DNA of 64,000 nt from Balanoglossus misakiensis (GCA_040954595.2 CM082586.2:4836001-4900000); one strand, 5' to 3'. Positions 36,877 through 50,805 are shown, counted from the stretch's first letter. Notes: generated by a model from the letters alone, not told the origin. Numbers and translations are program-made.

Positions 36877-39800
36877 ATGGATATCGAAGAGGTGTTCACT
36901 TTCCTCGGGAGTTTTGGACGCTACCAGCGATTCATTTTCGTGCTCATGTGCTTGGTGATGATACCATGCGCGTTTGTCAAGCAGGCCAATACCTTCCTCG
37001 GTGCTACGACGGACCACTACTGCCAGGTCGCCGGCAACCAGACGTACGAGGCGTACTCCCCGCTGAAACTATGCACCATACCGATCAGCGACTCTAGCGC
37101 CGGCGAGGAGGACAATACCACCGGCAGTGTGTACTGGGAGATGTGTACGCAATACGACGTGAACGTTTACAATTTCACTAACACATCCGAGATACCTCAA
37201 GAACTTTGCGACAGTCAACGGGATATCGTGTCCTGTCAGACGTGGGTGTACGACCGATCAACCTACGACAACACCGTCGTTCATGAGGTGAGGCTTGTCA
37301 GAATTACGGGTAGATTTCGAAATCGACAACACGCCGCGCCCGCCTGTATCTCGGGGAATGTCACCGGTTCACCCGTGATATGTTTAACTGATTAATACAT
37401 TTCAATGTGTACACAAACTCTTAAATTTTATCAATATATAAGTTTATTGCTTATGTATGAGACAATTTAAAACTTAACAACCTGTATATGCGTTGAAATG
37501 TGAATATATACCCTTTTAATTTAATTAATATATAAACTGATCGCGTATAGAAAAAAGAACATTTCACAACGTATGTGTTAATGTTTTGAGAACGATGGGC
37601 GCCGGGGCTCGGAAACATTTTTTTTGTATATTTTAACTTTATAATATTAAACGTTGGGTTATTTTATAGCGTGAGATTGGTTTCCACGGTCGATCGCCTC
37701 GCGAACTGGTAATAAAAATCCAATGTGAACTCGTAGCGTAAATCGGTCAAGGATACTAAACCGGTCCGTTCTAGTGTGTGTGGCCTTATCCTAGTCACGA
37801 TCGCGTTCTTCTCCAAGCGGCAGCCATAGCAAAACGCCGGCCGCGGGTTTTCTTTTTAATAGCCAACAACGACCATGATCGACTTACGTAACGTTTTTGT
37901 TCGGTTGCTGTGTTCGTGTCGGCGGTTCTAAGCACGTCCATGGTTTAGGCGACGCCTTTCATTGGGGGATTGGGGAGTTTTGTCTCAGAAACAAAAGAGA
38001 TGCTGCCCCGTCTATTGTGAACAGCGAACAGGGGTCAGACATTTTCCAGTGACTCGTTCACTTTCGGTATGGCGTCATAATCAGATTCGCGTTATTTTCT
38101 CGCGAAAGGAAATGGGGATTTCCCCAACTAAATGGGTAAAAAGCAGATAATTTATAAGTTTAGACTCAACTTCCCTGTTTTCATGATAAAACATGGCTTC
38201 ATTGACAATCGCGTACTTTGACAGGCTTCGAAACGCGTTAACGGGAAATCCAAGCCAAAATATTGTTTTAATGCGCTAAAAATACCAACATAAAGTCGCG
38301 GGTGTAATTTTATGTCGATTTAAATGCAAACTATGTCGTTTTGACTGTTGTGGAAGTAATTTGCCAGAGTTCGCTTATTGTAAGTCATGGGACATGCATT
38401 GTTATGATACGCGTCGGTGTTCGCGCAATGCAGACTGGGTCGCGTCTCCAGAAATACACCGTATGTACATGTACCAGGAACAGAATGCCCCCTATCGTTG
38501 GGCCCAAAAAGTCATCAAGTGTTTTGGTGCGAAGGCTTGTCACCTTATGATTCTATCCATATAATAAACGGGGTATTTAACACAGTTTAAAGACAGCGTC
38601 ATCGCCACGGGGAATACACATGCAACGAATGTGTCGCCCAAGCTCTGTTCACTATTGAGCGTATGGGGCTAAGGGTCACCTTGACAAAATGTACTCCATG
38701 ACGTTATGACGTCACACGGCGCGCACGCAGCGTCAAATCCATTAGTACGCGTCTGCGACATTGTAGCAGCTGCCCGTAACTAAACTATGTCATGTGATTT
38801 CACGCTGTATATTTCACGGACCATAGTCGTCAACAGAGCCTGTTTTTAACGTCGGGTGTGCCAATGAATCAGTTTCATAAAGCGATTTTAGAAATCGAAG
38901 GAGTCACGCGGATGAGACTTCAACGGAACTGTTTTTAACGGCGACGCCTACGTCATGACGATAGTTTAGTCACGGGGTAAAGACCTAACCCGAAATGACA
39001 GGAGAATACAGGCTGCGCCGGTCAACACATGTTGAATTAACATTTCAGCGGCGATTGATATACATCCTAGTTTATTCTCATGCGTGGGGCCCTTGCCCGC
39101 ACTGGGGTTGTGTGGCAGTCTCGCCGCGCGAAGTAAGATTGTACGCGAAATGAATTATTGTAGTGACATCGGCTCGGAGACTGTACTGTTATTCAGGTCA
39201 AGTAGGTTTACTGAAAGAAGGAATCAGCCAACACACCCCATAAATGAACTCTCGGTCCCAGTACGGAGAAATGTCGGTCATTATAAGGGAAATGCAGTTC
39301 GTCATCTGACCAAGTGGAGTCATATTTTTTACATATTTATTTATAACATCTTCCCGACGGGCCAAATTTCTCCCGGCCTGGAATAACGCTAAATCGAAAA
39401 CCATTGGAATTCAAAAAGAATGTGTCTGCACCATACGCGATGATACAGTTTTATTTTTGTTCTGTCCTAATCTGTTCGCCACATATTTTTTTTCTATTTT
39501 GCGAAAAAGGAGTTTAAAATTACATTTCTTCAAACATTCGCCAATATCGATAACCTTTGTTGGATGCGTATATATGGGTTATCAGATCACGTGACTGCAG
39601 ATGTAAATTTAGGAACTACGAACATTAAGGCCTATAGAATTGATTTCTCTAAGCAAGTTCATGGTCGCCAAATATCTTGGAGATTGGCCGGGTAGTTCTG
39701 TAAATACCTGCGTGTACGCCTCTGACCGAGCGTAACCTCAGTTGTCTCCGCGTGCAATACTGCGCTCTAATGCAAATGGGAGCTTAGAAGGAAAGTTTCG

Positions 39801-42800
39801 GCCTCTCGCTTTTGTTTTTCCGGGGTACGTGTTCGACATTTATATTCAGCTGTTAAAAATGACAAGAAGGAAACATTCCGCGTTGGTCTTGACCGTGAAA
39901 AAATAATAACTTAAAACGTTCGGTGTTAGTAAGCGGTCTTACTGAGAAATTCAAACGACTCGGAAGAATATGCGCAGGCTCTATAACCGGCGACACACCT
40001 GAATAGGTCGCTAACAAATGATATCGATTTTGCCGTTCGTCTTTCGTCACAGTAAGTTTATATTGTAAAGGGGTGTTGGTTGTTAGGGTGATTGAAATCC
40101 CTAAAGCGACAGTTAAATTAAAATTTGTGATAAATCTGAAAGTTGATGGCGTGTTAAGGTGTGGGAGTGATCACGTTGAGGTATAAAGTAAACACTATGT
40201 CGCTATACATATATTTCGCCCATAGAAGAAAAAGATAACATAGGGAGTTAAAGAAAAATGCTGACTCAGCAGTTTTCCCTATGTGGACCCTCGAACTGAA
40301 AAAAAAGTAAGATGGGAACACTGCATTCTATTTATTTTTGTTTAAAAAAAAACATTGATCTATAAAATAGTATAAAATCGGAAAAATTATAATATTTTAA
40401 ATTTGTCCTCATTATTTCTTTTTCTTTGATCGTTTTCGACAGTTTGACCTCGTGTGCGGACGAGAATGGTTGAACTATTTGGCCAAACTCATGGTCCCTG
40501 CGGGTAACCTGGTCGGTGCGGTAGTCCTTGGACAACTAGCGGACATGTGAGCATTTATGTATTTGCATTTCCGTCCGTTTTCCGATTCACTTTTATTTCA
40601 CGTCTTGCACACAACCCATAACCACCAACAGGCAACAGTCGTGGCTCGTGTCATCATAAATCGCCATTTTTATGACTGACCGACTTGTCTGTTGGTAAAT
40701 TCGAATTTATGTATAGTTTTGTTTCTTTGTTTTGTTTTGTTTTGCAACATATCAATATCTTGATGACGTAACATCTGGCAAAAATGACCATACACATTAC
40801 ATTACATCATGACATAAGTTACGTCACTGAGTGACAAAAGATGGAATTTCACAGCTGCAAGTGCGGCCATTGGCGGGGCGGGGGGGGGGGGTGTACTCCT
40901 ATGATGCAATATGGTGGCGCTCAGTTTGAAAATTGCATGGCCGTTCAATTCACATCACATGCATAAGTATTTAGCAGCATACCTCCATCCTCAGACAGCT
41001 CCATGCTCCATTTTCGGACCAAAGCGGAACTTCTAATAATAACTGGGTCCTTTCCGTGATCGAAGCAAAATGTGATGGGTGCCGAAGTCTTGGTTTCGCT
41101 GAGGCACCGTCGCTTTGCGACCACGACTGAGCGAGGTTCATTGTGCCTCGTCGAAACCAAATTGGACTCGACCGAGTCACCTGACACCGTACCAGTCATC
41201 TGACTCTGTACCACAGGTGGAGATGAAGTCGAGCGCCGCGTTGTATTAGCATACGACGAGAAGCTCGCCCCCCCATCTCGTGTCTGACGTGCGGAATCCC
41301 AAATTTCCATCACAAAGGCTTCAGTCAGCTAAAAGTGTGACTTGATTTGCCTTTTGAGTGTTCTCGTCACATTATATAACCGGAACTGTTAATTTGTCTA
41401 GAGCCAAAACACGCGTTTCTTGCCGAAGTTATTTCAAGTCTTTCCAAAATTATGACACACGAGAAACTGAAAATACTGTTTGTTGCGCGTAAGAAAAGCT
41501 CGTGTGCTTTGATTTAATTAAGTGTTATAAGCGACACGAAAACTTTGAAAGTGAAAGCTAAAGCGCAAATTGCCAACTTCCTGGGGTATAACAGGACCAG
41601 CGATTTTTGGTGCACATTTTGAACACATTTCTTGCTGTCATTGTCTGGTTAAAATCCCACAAATTCAGTGCATTTGAAAGATGGGGGAGAAATACATGTA
41701 AGCGCGGCCATACAAGTCTCATCATGAGAGTAATTATCCAGGGAGAAACGTGATCATGCGATCCCGTGTATTAGCGCGGCTAATGCATGCGATCACGTTC
41801 CACGAACGTGATTTGGTGTGAATTGCGCGACCATGCACGCGGCTTTGTGCTTGTCTCGGGTTTATCTCAAATGAAATTAAGCTCTGCACTGAAATTATCG
41901 TCGACTCAGAAATAAAAAACGCACATTTAATTAATCAAATTAAACCTCTCTTTTTCCAGCTTTGGCCGAAAACACGTGTTCTTCACGTGTATAATCCTTA
42001 CATTCCTGGCTGGATTCGTGACGACGTTTGCTACAAATATCGTATTTTACATGGTTGGTCAGTTTTGCATGGGCTTCTTTCACAGCGGTGTCTATATAGT
42101 TGCCATAGTGATTGGTAAGTAAACGCATAACTACATTTATTCTTCAAAAATACTCGTTTTGTATATTCAAAAGATCGTGTCAAAGCATGTTGGCGGTATT
42201 TCAGGCACATAAATAGTCCACCATTGTGTGTGAAGCGTTATTTCCATTTCTATGTTCACGCAAGTCGAATGCATGTCATTTGTATACATACTGCGCCAAT
42301 TTTAAAAGCTCAACGTGTTCCTCGACCAAAATATATGCGTCGTTTGCCGACGTGGCGATCCACAAATAGTGAGACAGTAATCGTGTACACCGACCCTCTG
42401 ATCAAAGAACGGGTTTGAACCCGAAAAGCCACTGTTTATACTCGTGCGTAAAACAGAAGCTGTCTTTAAGGGTAATAAAACAGACAGACAGACTGACATG
42501 CAGGCAGGCAGGCAGCTAAAGATAGACATACAGATAAACAAACATAGCTATATATCTCTTCTATTCTGATTCTCATGATCCTGTCTCTATCCTTACAGGG
42601 ATGGAAATAGTCACGGAAAACCACCGCGCCATGGGCGTCACCTTGATCATGTGTTTCTATGCATTCGGTTACATGTTGGTGGCGGTGTTGGCGCTTCTGC
42701 TGAAGAGTAACTGGCAACGTTTATTGTTCACTATCTCAATCTCCTGGCTGGTTTACTTTCCATATTATTGGTGAGCCTCGATATTTTTTTTACAATTGAT

Positions 42801-45695
42801 AAATATTGCGATTCGCCGGATTAATTAATTGATAATACAGTTATTTCCGTTGGTTATACGGCCTCTGGCAACTGACTTCAAGGTTATAATTTGACTGGCT
42901 TGCTTCCTCCTGACGTTTTAAATAGATATGGGAACGCGATAGACAGTCTCATGAGTGCCACCTTTCGTGAAATTTCTTCTTCAGTAATGAAGGCAAGAAT
43001 GCCTTCTCTCCATAATCATATATGCGTATATGATGTTTTGAGACGACAACGTGAGCTCACAAGTAGACAGCCCCCCCCCCCCCCCCCCCCCCCCATTTAT
43101 AATGGTTAAAGAATTTCCGCGTCTCTGTCTCCAATCCTAGGATTGTACCAGAGTCTCTGCGCTGGCTTATCAACAGACGCAGATTCATGAAGGCACACGC
43201 CCTCGTCGACAGAATAGCCGAGCACAACAAAGTCGAGCTGCCGATCAACTTCTACAAGAAATGTTTCCCGAGTTACATGGACGAGGTAATGGTCCCACTG
43301 AATATTGACAAACAATAAAAGAAATGGCGTAGACGATAATTGAAAGAAACCGCGTAACTTTAACAAGGGTCAGAGCTCTTACATACACTAAAACACATAA
43401 AGTCCATTTGTAATGGAGATCGCATTTTATTTACAGTGTTAAATTTCGTGAACGAATCGTGACCAGACTTGTTTCTTACACGTTTCCAATTTCGCTTCTT
43501 GAAACCCCGAGACCTGTCAGAGAGTGTTGGTGTCTGATTTGGCGTGATCCTGGATTAGTCTGAACTATGACGATGGTTTGAACCGATCTCCAATTACGCC
43601 TCATTGTTCGTGCTAGCTCTCAATGCGTATTACGTATCCAACACTTGTCCCATACGCAGTTACATAGTTTTCGCCAATAACACAACAGCTCTTTTTAATT
43701 TACGTTTTCGGTATTAAATAACACTTACTTAAATAATTTATAATTTCAGTCGCACCAGAAACGAACAATTGTTGACTTATTCAAGAGTCGTCGCTTGGCA
43801 CTTCGTATGTGCATAGCGTGTATAATTTGGTAAGTCAATATAGGGCCTAAATTATTGTGATTTCATTATAATTATCACGTTCTTGGTTTACACATTTCCG
43901 GCACTTTCCTGTTACATTTGCCTAGCATGTATTATTTCTCGCTTCCGATGACTTGGGAGACAACAGACTTTGCAGTGATGAACTATTTCCGTTTCCATTA
44001 GGTTCTCCATTTCTTGCACTTACTTCGGCATCTACCTCGAGGCGGACAAGTTGTCCATGAGCCCGTACCTGCGCCCGGTGGTGACGACGATCGTGGAAAT
44101 CCCGTCGTTCCTGTTGACCTGGCTCCTGGTCACCATCATCGGTAGACGGACGATGTTGATGTTCAACACGGCCTTCGCTGGCCTGGCTCTGGTCGCTGCG
44201 ATTTTTGTCGGTATGTATGCAGTTGTCTTTGTTAAAGCTGCGCTTGGGGGCGATAAAATGATTTCGGATCTCTGGTAACACTTCTGCCAAAGGGAACCTC
44301 GGTAACATTTACCTGGTATGGTGTTGAGCGCGTGGCAATTAACACATACCCATATACGTGCTATATTGTTTTCTAAATATGTCTATTTTTGTTTTACAAT
44401 TACAGGTCACTTTGTCGTCATGATGATGTTTCTTTTCATCGGTAAAATATTCATAGCGTGCTCTCTGGCCGTGGCGCATCTCATTACACTGGAATTCCTG
44501 CCAACACCAGTCAGGTGAGACATTAGGAAATTCCATTCACCCCCCTGTTTCTTTGCACATGGAATCGCCTTCACAGCTTGGGCCGGAGAATGCGCCTCCG
44601 TGACGCGTTCTGGTTGTCTGGTCACGTGAGACGCAGTGATCAATGAATCTGCATATCCGATGCGGTCGCGTGCAGAGGCAGACGTCCTTGTCGACGGTTT
44701 TGTCTTTCAGGACATGACTAAGTGTCGCGGAATGCTTTCCCGCCAACAGTGGTGTCTCTGGAACTTGCCCGCACTAAATTTATGCTTGGCTGACCAAACG
44801 TTATTTGATAAAAAAAAGCTCCGGTTTAAAAATACGTAGGATGTGGCCCCAAGAAAGTTACAATAAACGTGCGCGTAATTCCAGTGGCCGGTGCTCACAC
44901 CCAACGTTTCAGTCAGAGCGCCGCCATTGTTTGGAGTGAGAAACTCGTGGACTTCACGGGGAAATTAAAGAATTTATCATTTTCTGAACATCACGAATAA
45001 ATTTAGATTAAGGCAAACGAGTAACCCAGAAGACTCCCAAGTTTTTTTCTGAAAAAATGGCGATTCTCAATCCAAATGCATCTTTATACTTACTACTACC
45101 ATAGACTGTCTATGCTACTACTAGAGATACCATATATAATCTATTTTTCACCTTGTGTATCGTTCCACAGGAGTGTTGGTTTCGGATTGGCATTTGCATT
45201 TTCCTGTCTGGGGACCATCGTCTGCCCCTTCGTACTCATGCTGGGCGACTACTGGAAACCGTTCCCGTTCCTCATATTCAGCATTCTCACCCTGGCGTCG
45301 GCCGGTCTGGCGCTTCTGTTGCCGAAAACGGTGAGGAAGAAGTTGCCCGAGACGATGGAAGACGGCGAAGCCTTGAAAAGGTACAGGATATATACAACGG
45401 ATGTTTTAGTTCTCTCCCACGCATGTCATTGTCGTGTGATTGCATCTGCCGGACACTTTGACCTGGTTTGATGCCATATATAACACACAATTCTATTCTG
45501 ACTTTGCAACAGACTTAAAACGTCGAAAATGTTATGAATAGGAGGTGAGCTTGTATTGAACTATGCCATTTTAATTTCCTTGTTCACAGGCGCGGTTCCA
45601 GAATGTATGAAGCCGACGACAACGGCGAAAATGTCGGCTCGGAAATCAAACTCCAACTCGAAAGAGAGGATGGGACAGGGGACGACAATCTGTGA
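36877..45695 (+). CDS. SLC22-family organic ion transporter, gene 2 of a tandem pair
   Basis: Same family and plan as the gene at 26285. Coding exons are 36877-37287, 40443-40546, 41960-42114, 42599-42770, 43141-43285, 43750-43829, 44002-44210, 44406-44514, 45171-45380 and 45590-45695, giving 566 residues. Seven exons (2, 3, 4, 7, 8, 9 and the phases of all) match gene 1 in length. Start at 36877 (MDIEEVFTFLGSFGRYQ) aligns with the sister start; an in-frame ATG at 36832 is possible. Family marks are the long first loop with NQT, NTT, NFT and NTS sites, GQLADIFGRKH, IVPESLRWLI, LEFLPTPVRS and LPETMEDGE. The C-terminal tail is hydrophilic and acidic and differs from gene 1. Intron 1 is long (3.2 kb). 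The substrate is not predictable. Confidence 0.94.
38707..38714. promoter_or_regulatory. CRE in intron 1 of SLC22 gene 2
   Basis: TGACGTCA in a CpG-rich stretch (CACGGCGCGCACGC follows). It may mark an internal regulatory element. Confidence 0.35.
40880..40891. repeat. Poly-G run
   Basis: Twelve consecutive G bases in intron 2 of SLC22 gene 2. Confidence 0.9.
41747..41812. repeat. Compound inverted repeat in SLC22 gene 2 intron 2
   Basis: AACGTGATC at 41747 faces GATCACGTT at 41791, and ATCACGTTC-CAC-GAACGTGAT at 41792-41812 is a perfect 9-bp palindrome with a 3-bp spacer. Three related half-sites thus alternate in direction. Confidence 0.7.
42480..42543. repeat. CAGA/CAGG simple repeat
   Basis: CAGACAGACAGACTGACATG followed by CAGGCAGGCAGG and related units, in intron 3 of SLC22 gene 2. 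Confidence 0.85.
43071..43094. repeat. Poly-C run of 24 bases
   Basis: Twenty-four uninterrupted C bases, 46 bp before exon 5 of SLC22 gene 2. The length may be uncertain because such runs are error-prone in sequencing. Confidence 0.9.
44255..44343. repeat. Interspersed repeat copy (pair with 22772-22883)
   Basis: Contains CTGGTAACACTTCTGCC, GGTAACATTTACCTGG and a final GGCAATTAAC, in the same order as the copy near TRAPPC9. Located in intron 7 of SLC22 gene 2. Confidence 0.6.
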
Positions 45696-47915
45696 ATCAA
45701 TGCACCCCCCCCCCCTTCCATTGAAATGACACCAGCGCCCTCGGTAGTTCAATGACTTCCAGGACTCCGGAGGACGGTCGTCATATTACTAATACATTTA
45801 CAGCATGTACGTATTATCACAGATTTAATGTGCAAATATAAACAGAATCCAGTACAGACTGTTTTTAAAAATGGAATTGTTTCAACAGTCAAGATGTCAG
45901 GCAGACAGCTGACGACAATATGCAAGAAAACCTGAAATCTGATTAATTGGATTTGTGAATAGGTTGAAGCCTCAGTAGCCTAGTGTATCTTATCACGTAG
46001 CCCGATTGTGGCATTTGTCTTTCAAAGGTAATTGCGTGATACAGTGCTTACCAGAAGATATATACCTCCTTTCATGACAGTTCTACGTTTACAAGCAATT
46101 TGGGGCGTAAAAGACAATATTGGGTATGCCCTCAAATATGGCTGCCAGTAGCCCTACTGTGTGTTTTGTCTTTCAATGGTAATGATGTGCAACAGTCATT
46201 ACCAGGAGATCGATACATACCTCTTTTTACAAGTATAGATTTACAACAATCTGAGCATAAAAGATAATATTTGGTATGACCCCAAATATGGCCACCAGTG
46301 GCCCTATTGTGTGCATGTTTTGTGAGATTACAATTATAGGTTTACAAGAAACTTACTGGTAACTGAGCGAAACAGAATATTGGGTACGCCCCCTAAAATG
46401 GCTGCGTGTATCATGCTTTTTAGAACCCGAAGTTTAGTATTGGCATTATCGGCGCCTTGGTACCAACACCAAAGCAATATTATAAACTGTCTTCGTACCA
46501 ACAAACACATGCCTTGGTGATTTGTTTTGTTCAAAAGGGCAAAATTTTAACAATACTATAGCGTTGTAGCTTAAAGAGCAGCGTTTTTAAAAATAGCAGT
46601 TTAAATTTTGAAATTGGGCGGACGTGCCCAAAATTTACCGAGACTGCATGTTATTTTACAGTGGGATCTTTTACCAAGACATGTATAATTTCATTTTTGT
46701 TTTTAAAAATGTAAGTTAACGAAAGAGTAAAACTTAATATTTTATTGGAAAGAAACAATGCAAAACTTACAAGCTACTGGGGTGTTCTCATGTGGTAGTG
46801 CCATAATATAGCGCGCGTTCAACATGAACCGAGGCTAACTTTTATGTTACTCAAGAATCTCAAGGAAATGGTTAGGACGTGGTTTTACTTGTAACATATT
46901 ATTTATTAAATGAAACAACACAATCTGTTCAGCTTTATTTTTTATGGAAAATCCGTGTAAATAATGTTACAAGCAATCTAATTGTGATTAAAAATGAGAA
47001 AGTTATCTGAGGAGTGCTTGTCTTTTGTTTCTCAATGTATGCCGTGTTGCGACCCCATGTTAGCCTAACTATCCGGACAGTATAGCGATAAAACAAATAT
47101 CACATACACGTAAGTTATTCATCAAATAATCTTATTTAATTAACTCAAAGCAGAGTGAAGGGAATAACAATAATTGTGACCAGGTGACCAACTGCAAAAT
47201 ACAATAGTTTACCAAAAGCTGCATGCTATAAATAATGCTGCTGGCGTTTTGTTATAATGCCAGCGTCACAGTTCGCAAGGAAAGTCACGTATTACCTCAC
47301 AATATTGTCCCGATGAGTTCGAGTAGCAGGTATAACCTGGAAACTTCCAGCTCGGGGGACCAGTTCACACAAGGGATGGCGTAAACACACGTTCCCCAAC
47401 GACGGCGGCACTGTCAAGTTCTCGAAAGTCTAGAATAGTCCCGCACAGAATACGCGCATACGAAGCTCCTAATTCCAGGACGTTCACCTCAAGGTGGTGT
47501 AATCACGGAACTTCCAATCCTCCAAGAACAATATTTCCGAGAGAGTCCAGCAGAACGTAACATCCCTCGGGTTGTGACCGGAGTCCCGGCGCAAATTGAC
47601 GGGAGTACACATAGCTGGCACATACGGGTCAGGTATAAATTTGATCGACGTGGAGACGGCATGGCGTACCGACCCAGTACACGACTAGCAGCACGGCAAG
47701 ATGGCAACGTGCGTGCCTTTTCTACCAACCAACAAACATACATAATTAATGAGCACCTGGTCACTCGGTGGGCTAAAACAAAAGAAATACGGTTGACCGG
47801 GTCACTGAACCAATGAAAACACATACACCGAAACATGCCGAGTGATTTCTTCTGATCGGTGAAATAAACTTCGTTCTCTTTGGTCAATATAGAGCGTCAG
47901 TCAACCCCGCTTTAT
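45696..47915. other. No recognised gene; 3' flank of SLC22 gene 2
   Basis: Begins with the untranslated tail of SLC22 gene 2, including a C run near 45704. A 132-codon minus-strand frame at 47489-47887 shows no family I know. Three short diverged repeats of an ATGGCYGCCAGTRGCCCTA-like word lie at about 46135, 46288 and 46395. Confidence 0.5.
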
Positions 47916-48096
47916 TCAATCTGATTAAATCGGATGTGGGGTACGGCGACGTCGTTTACTTTACGCGGTACTCTAGTACAAGTAGTGACATATTCTTCAG
48001 CAGCATATAGAATTGTTATGCTCTCGCGTAACACTAGTAGCCCAGCGTGAAGCGTCAAGTAAAAGACGTCGCCGTATGTGATTTTAATCAGATTGA
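47916..48096. repeat. Fold-back (MITE-like) element with ~65-bp inverted ends
   Basis: Left arm starts TCAATCTGATTAAAT and contains TACGGCGACGTCGTTTACTTTACGCG. The right arm, read on the minus strand, starts TCAATCTGATTAAAAT and contains TACGGCGACGTCTTTTACTTGACGC. The centre is about 50 bp and non-coding. No clear target-site duplication was seen. Confidence 0.85.
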
Positions 48097-48217
48097 CGCG
48101 GACAGGAAGCTCCTGTTGGGAATTTTTTAATGTCGCCACCAATGACGGGTATGGCAAATATCACGGTAGAAATAGGATGTGGACACAGAAGTCACATACT
48201 AGTATTTATGTTATCTA

Positions 48218-48231
48218 CCACTAGAGGGAAC
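48218..48231. promoter_or_regulatory. CTCF-like motif in the gene-poor right half
   Basis: CCACTAGAGGGAAC agrees with the left part of the CTCF core but not its GGC end. Weakest of the three motifs noted. Confidence 0.2.
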
Positions 48232-49852
48232 ACAGTCAAGAAGTCACACAGACCAGCCAAAGTCTTTTCCGTCGCCCACTTTATACTAGTATATGCACAA
48301 AACCGATTCATGTCATTTTGAAACTCAGCCAATAAGGTGTCTAAAACAACACAATTTGCTGAACTCATTTAACTGGCGAGTCAAAACATAATTTAGACAA
48401 AACAGTGGCATTGTCCTCCCTCTGAAAACCTATATGTGAAAAAAATGTTAATGTATTTTTAATGACTATTAAATCTTCAAAATCTCAAAATGTTACACAC
48501 GCACCGATAACGACCTGTAAAGTACGTTTAAATCTTCCGTATCGCGCAATGTTATGCGGACACGCTCTGATCGTGGAAATGCTATAATCTTCTCAATTGC
48601 GTTTTAATCCACCGTACTCCGTAATGTTAGACATCTACGTGCTATCAACGTCGGGATCCTGTCTTTACATTCGCCCAATTAAATGATCGCTTCTATGAAG
48701 AGAGTAATGCAAGCAGGTTTTAATTCACACAAAATATGCAAAGTGGGCACATAAGGTGAGATACGTTAGCCAAGTGCATGGATATTTCTGAATACCTTTA
48801 CATCTAAAGTTATAGATTAGCAACAAATCAAACCGTTACAAACACAGCCCCAACCACTACCAAAACGTTTAAATTCCCATACATTCACACCCAGTCAATT
48901 TTCACTTTGATCCGTCACACTGGACTCCAAAATATTACCCGTACACTTCCTTCTTTTGTGGTTACGTTGCAACTATCTTGAAACCGGCGATGTCCCTAAA
49001 AAGTACCGTCGGCATGGCAACATGACAGCCGCGCTCCAAGCAGACGTTTGTCGGCATAATTATCATCATCATTAAAAGGGGTTTAATACACGATTAAAAT
49101 ATTTTGTCACGGGAATATGTCATTGTCGGTGTTCTGAAGGGACAACTCTCGTTGTTCCCATTAATCAAATTGGTCACCTTTAACACGCGATCGATCGCAT
49201 CACCCCTGCGAGTCGATTCCGTCTACCGCTGGGCCGTATTCAGCATAAATTGTGGGATACAGAGAAACTAAAATTCCTCTTCAATGACATGAGTCGAGGT
49301 ACATCAAAATTCATTGCTAAAGCTTATCGGAAACGACAGTCCATACGTTACGAAATATGTTGACTCTCTACAAATGTATATCCTTTTTTGTCTTCAACAT
49401 TTTGTGAGTTCAGATATTTTCAGAAATATGTGTAGTGTCCCCCTTTACTTTTATGTATCCTGAACAGTAATTCATATGAGAAAATAATTATTATTATTCA
49501 AAGTGACTATACTCAGCCTGTTGTGGCTTGGTGTATTGCACTAGTCAGTAAAATAAATAAAACGCGCTAGGCTATAAGGTAATGTGACATGCAAAGACTA
49601 TACCGACACCAAGTGATGATTTCTGTACTGTATGAAAATGTCGTTTCAATCATTCTCTCTGACACCACTGCTATATTTACATCTTCCTATGGTTAATAAC
49701 ATGGTCATGCATTTTGTAAATCGTACTAACATTTCACTAACTGAATACGATGACACCGAGGTCACGACGGACAGCTAAAATATGACGGTGGAATGACGAA
49801 AACCAAAACAAGAAAAGTACAAGAGTGCGACAAGAAAAATAGTCCTCTCTCC

Positions 49853-50352
49853 TGTTATCCCTACCCGACAAACTCTCTCTCTTTTTCTCTCTCTCATGTT
49901 ACTTTGCTGCCGTCATTGTTGTCTCAAATTGTCACTCGTCACGTTCACATTTTCTTGCGGTTTGCACCAAACTTTGTTTTTAACAAGTCTGTGGTGACGA
50001 AGAAACATTCCCGTCTCGGCCGTTATAAATTATGCACACCAGGCCGTCTAGTGACGGAGAAGTAACCAAGGTTTCACTTTAAGCAACGCAAAGCAGGGTT
50101 GGAGAGAAAGCAACGTATATAAGATAACTTTAAAGAACATTCGCTAGGAACAAGAGCTTGTCGAGTTCTCTGTGGTAGCGTTAGCAATCTCCCACTGATA
50201 CGAAACTTAACCACACACGAGTTTAGACATAAACAATGTAAACCGCGGCTACGTAAAGACATATCGCGCATTTGGCTGGCCTCTACCAAGACGTTGATAT
50301 ATTTCTTTTTTAACAAATCGCGTTTTGTGGCCTTGCATCATTGTTCAAGGTA
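49853..50352. repeat. Tandem duplicated segment, copy A (degenerate)
   Basis: Homologous to about 50806-51333, with a shift near 980 bp. Shared words include TTCTTGCGGTTT, ATAAATTATG, GACGTTGATATATTTCTTTTT and TGGCCTTGC. The minus-strand frame conserved in copy B is broken by a TGA here. Confidence 0.8.
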
Positions 50353-50805
50353 CGCCGCTGAAACTATATGTCATTGATATATTTTATTCCTATATCCATT
50401 AACGCTTACTCATATTGATACGAAAATATGCCTGAATGGTTCGCTGGATGGCTCATATTTTAAAATATCGTAACTTAATTAAAACGTTGTTTTGGTATAT
50501 GACATATGTTTGTCTGTGGCATTGATGTCACGGCGAATCAATGGACAACTCTCCAATATCTCGAACAGAATATGAATTTAGAAACTGTCGTTTCATATTC
50601 AGAAAAGTTTAGCACAACCAAAACTTTGTAATAAGTCTAAAAGTCCTATACGATGAATTGATATCGATTGAAGAGTCAGAAATCCACAATTCGTTGAAAT
50701 TGGAGATAATCAGCGTTTACTTTTGAATGCACTTCTATCACACCCACATGAGTGTCGTTAACTTCAGAATGTTGAGGAATTTTGATCGATGGGGAGATGA
50801 TGTCT

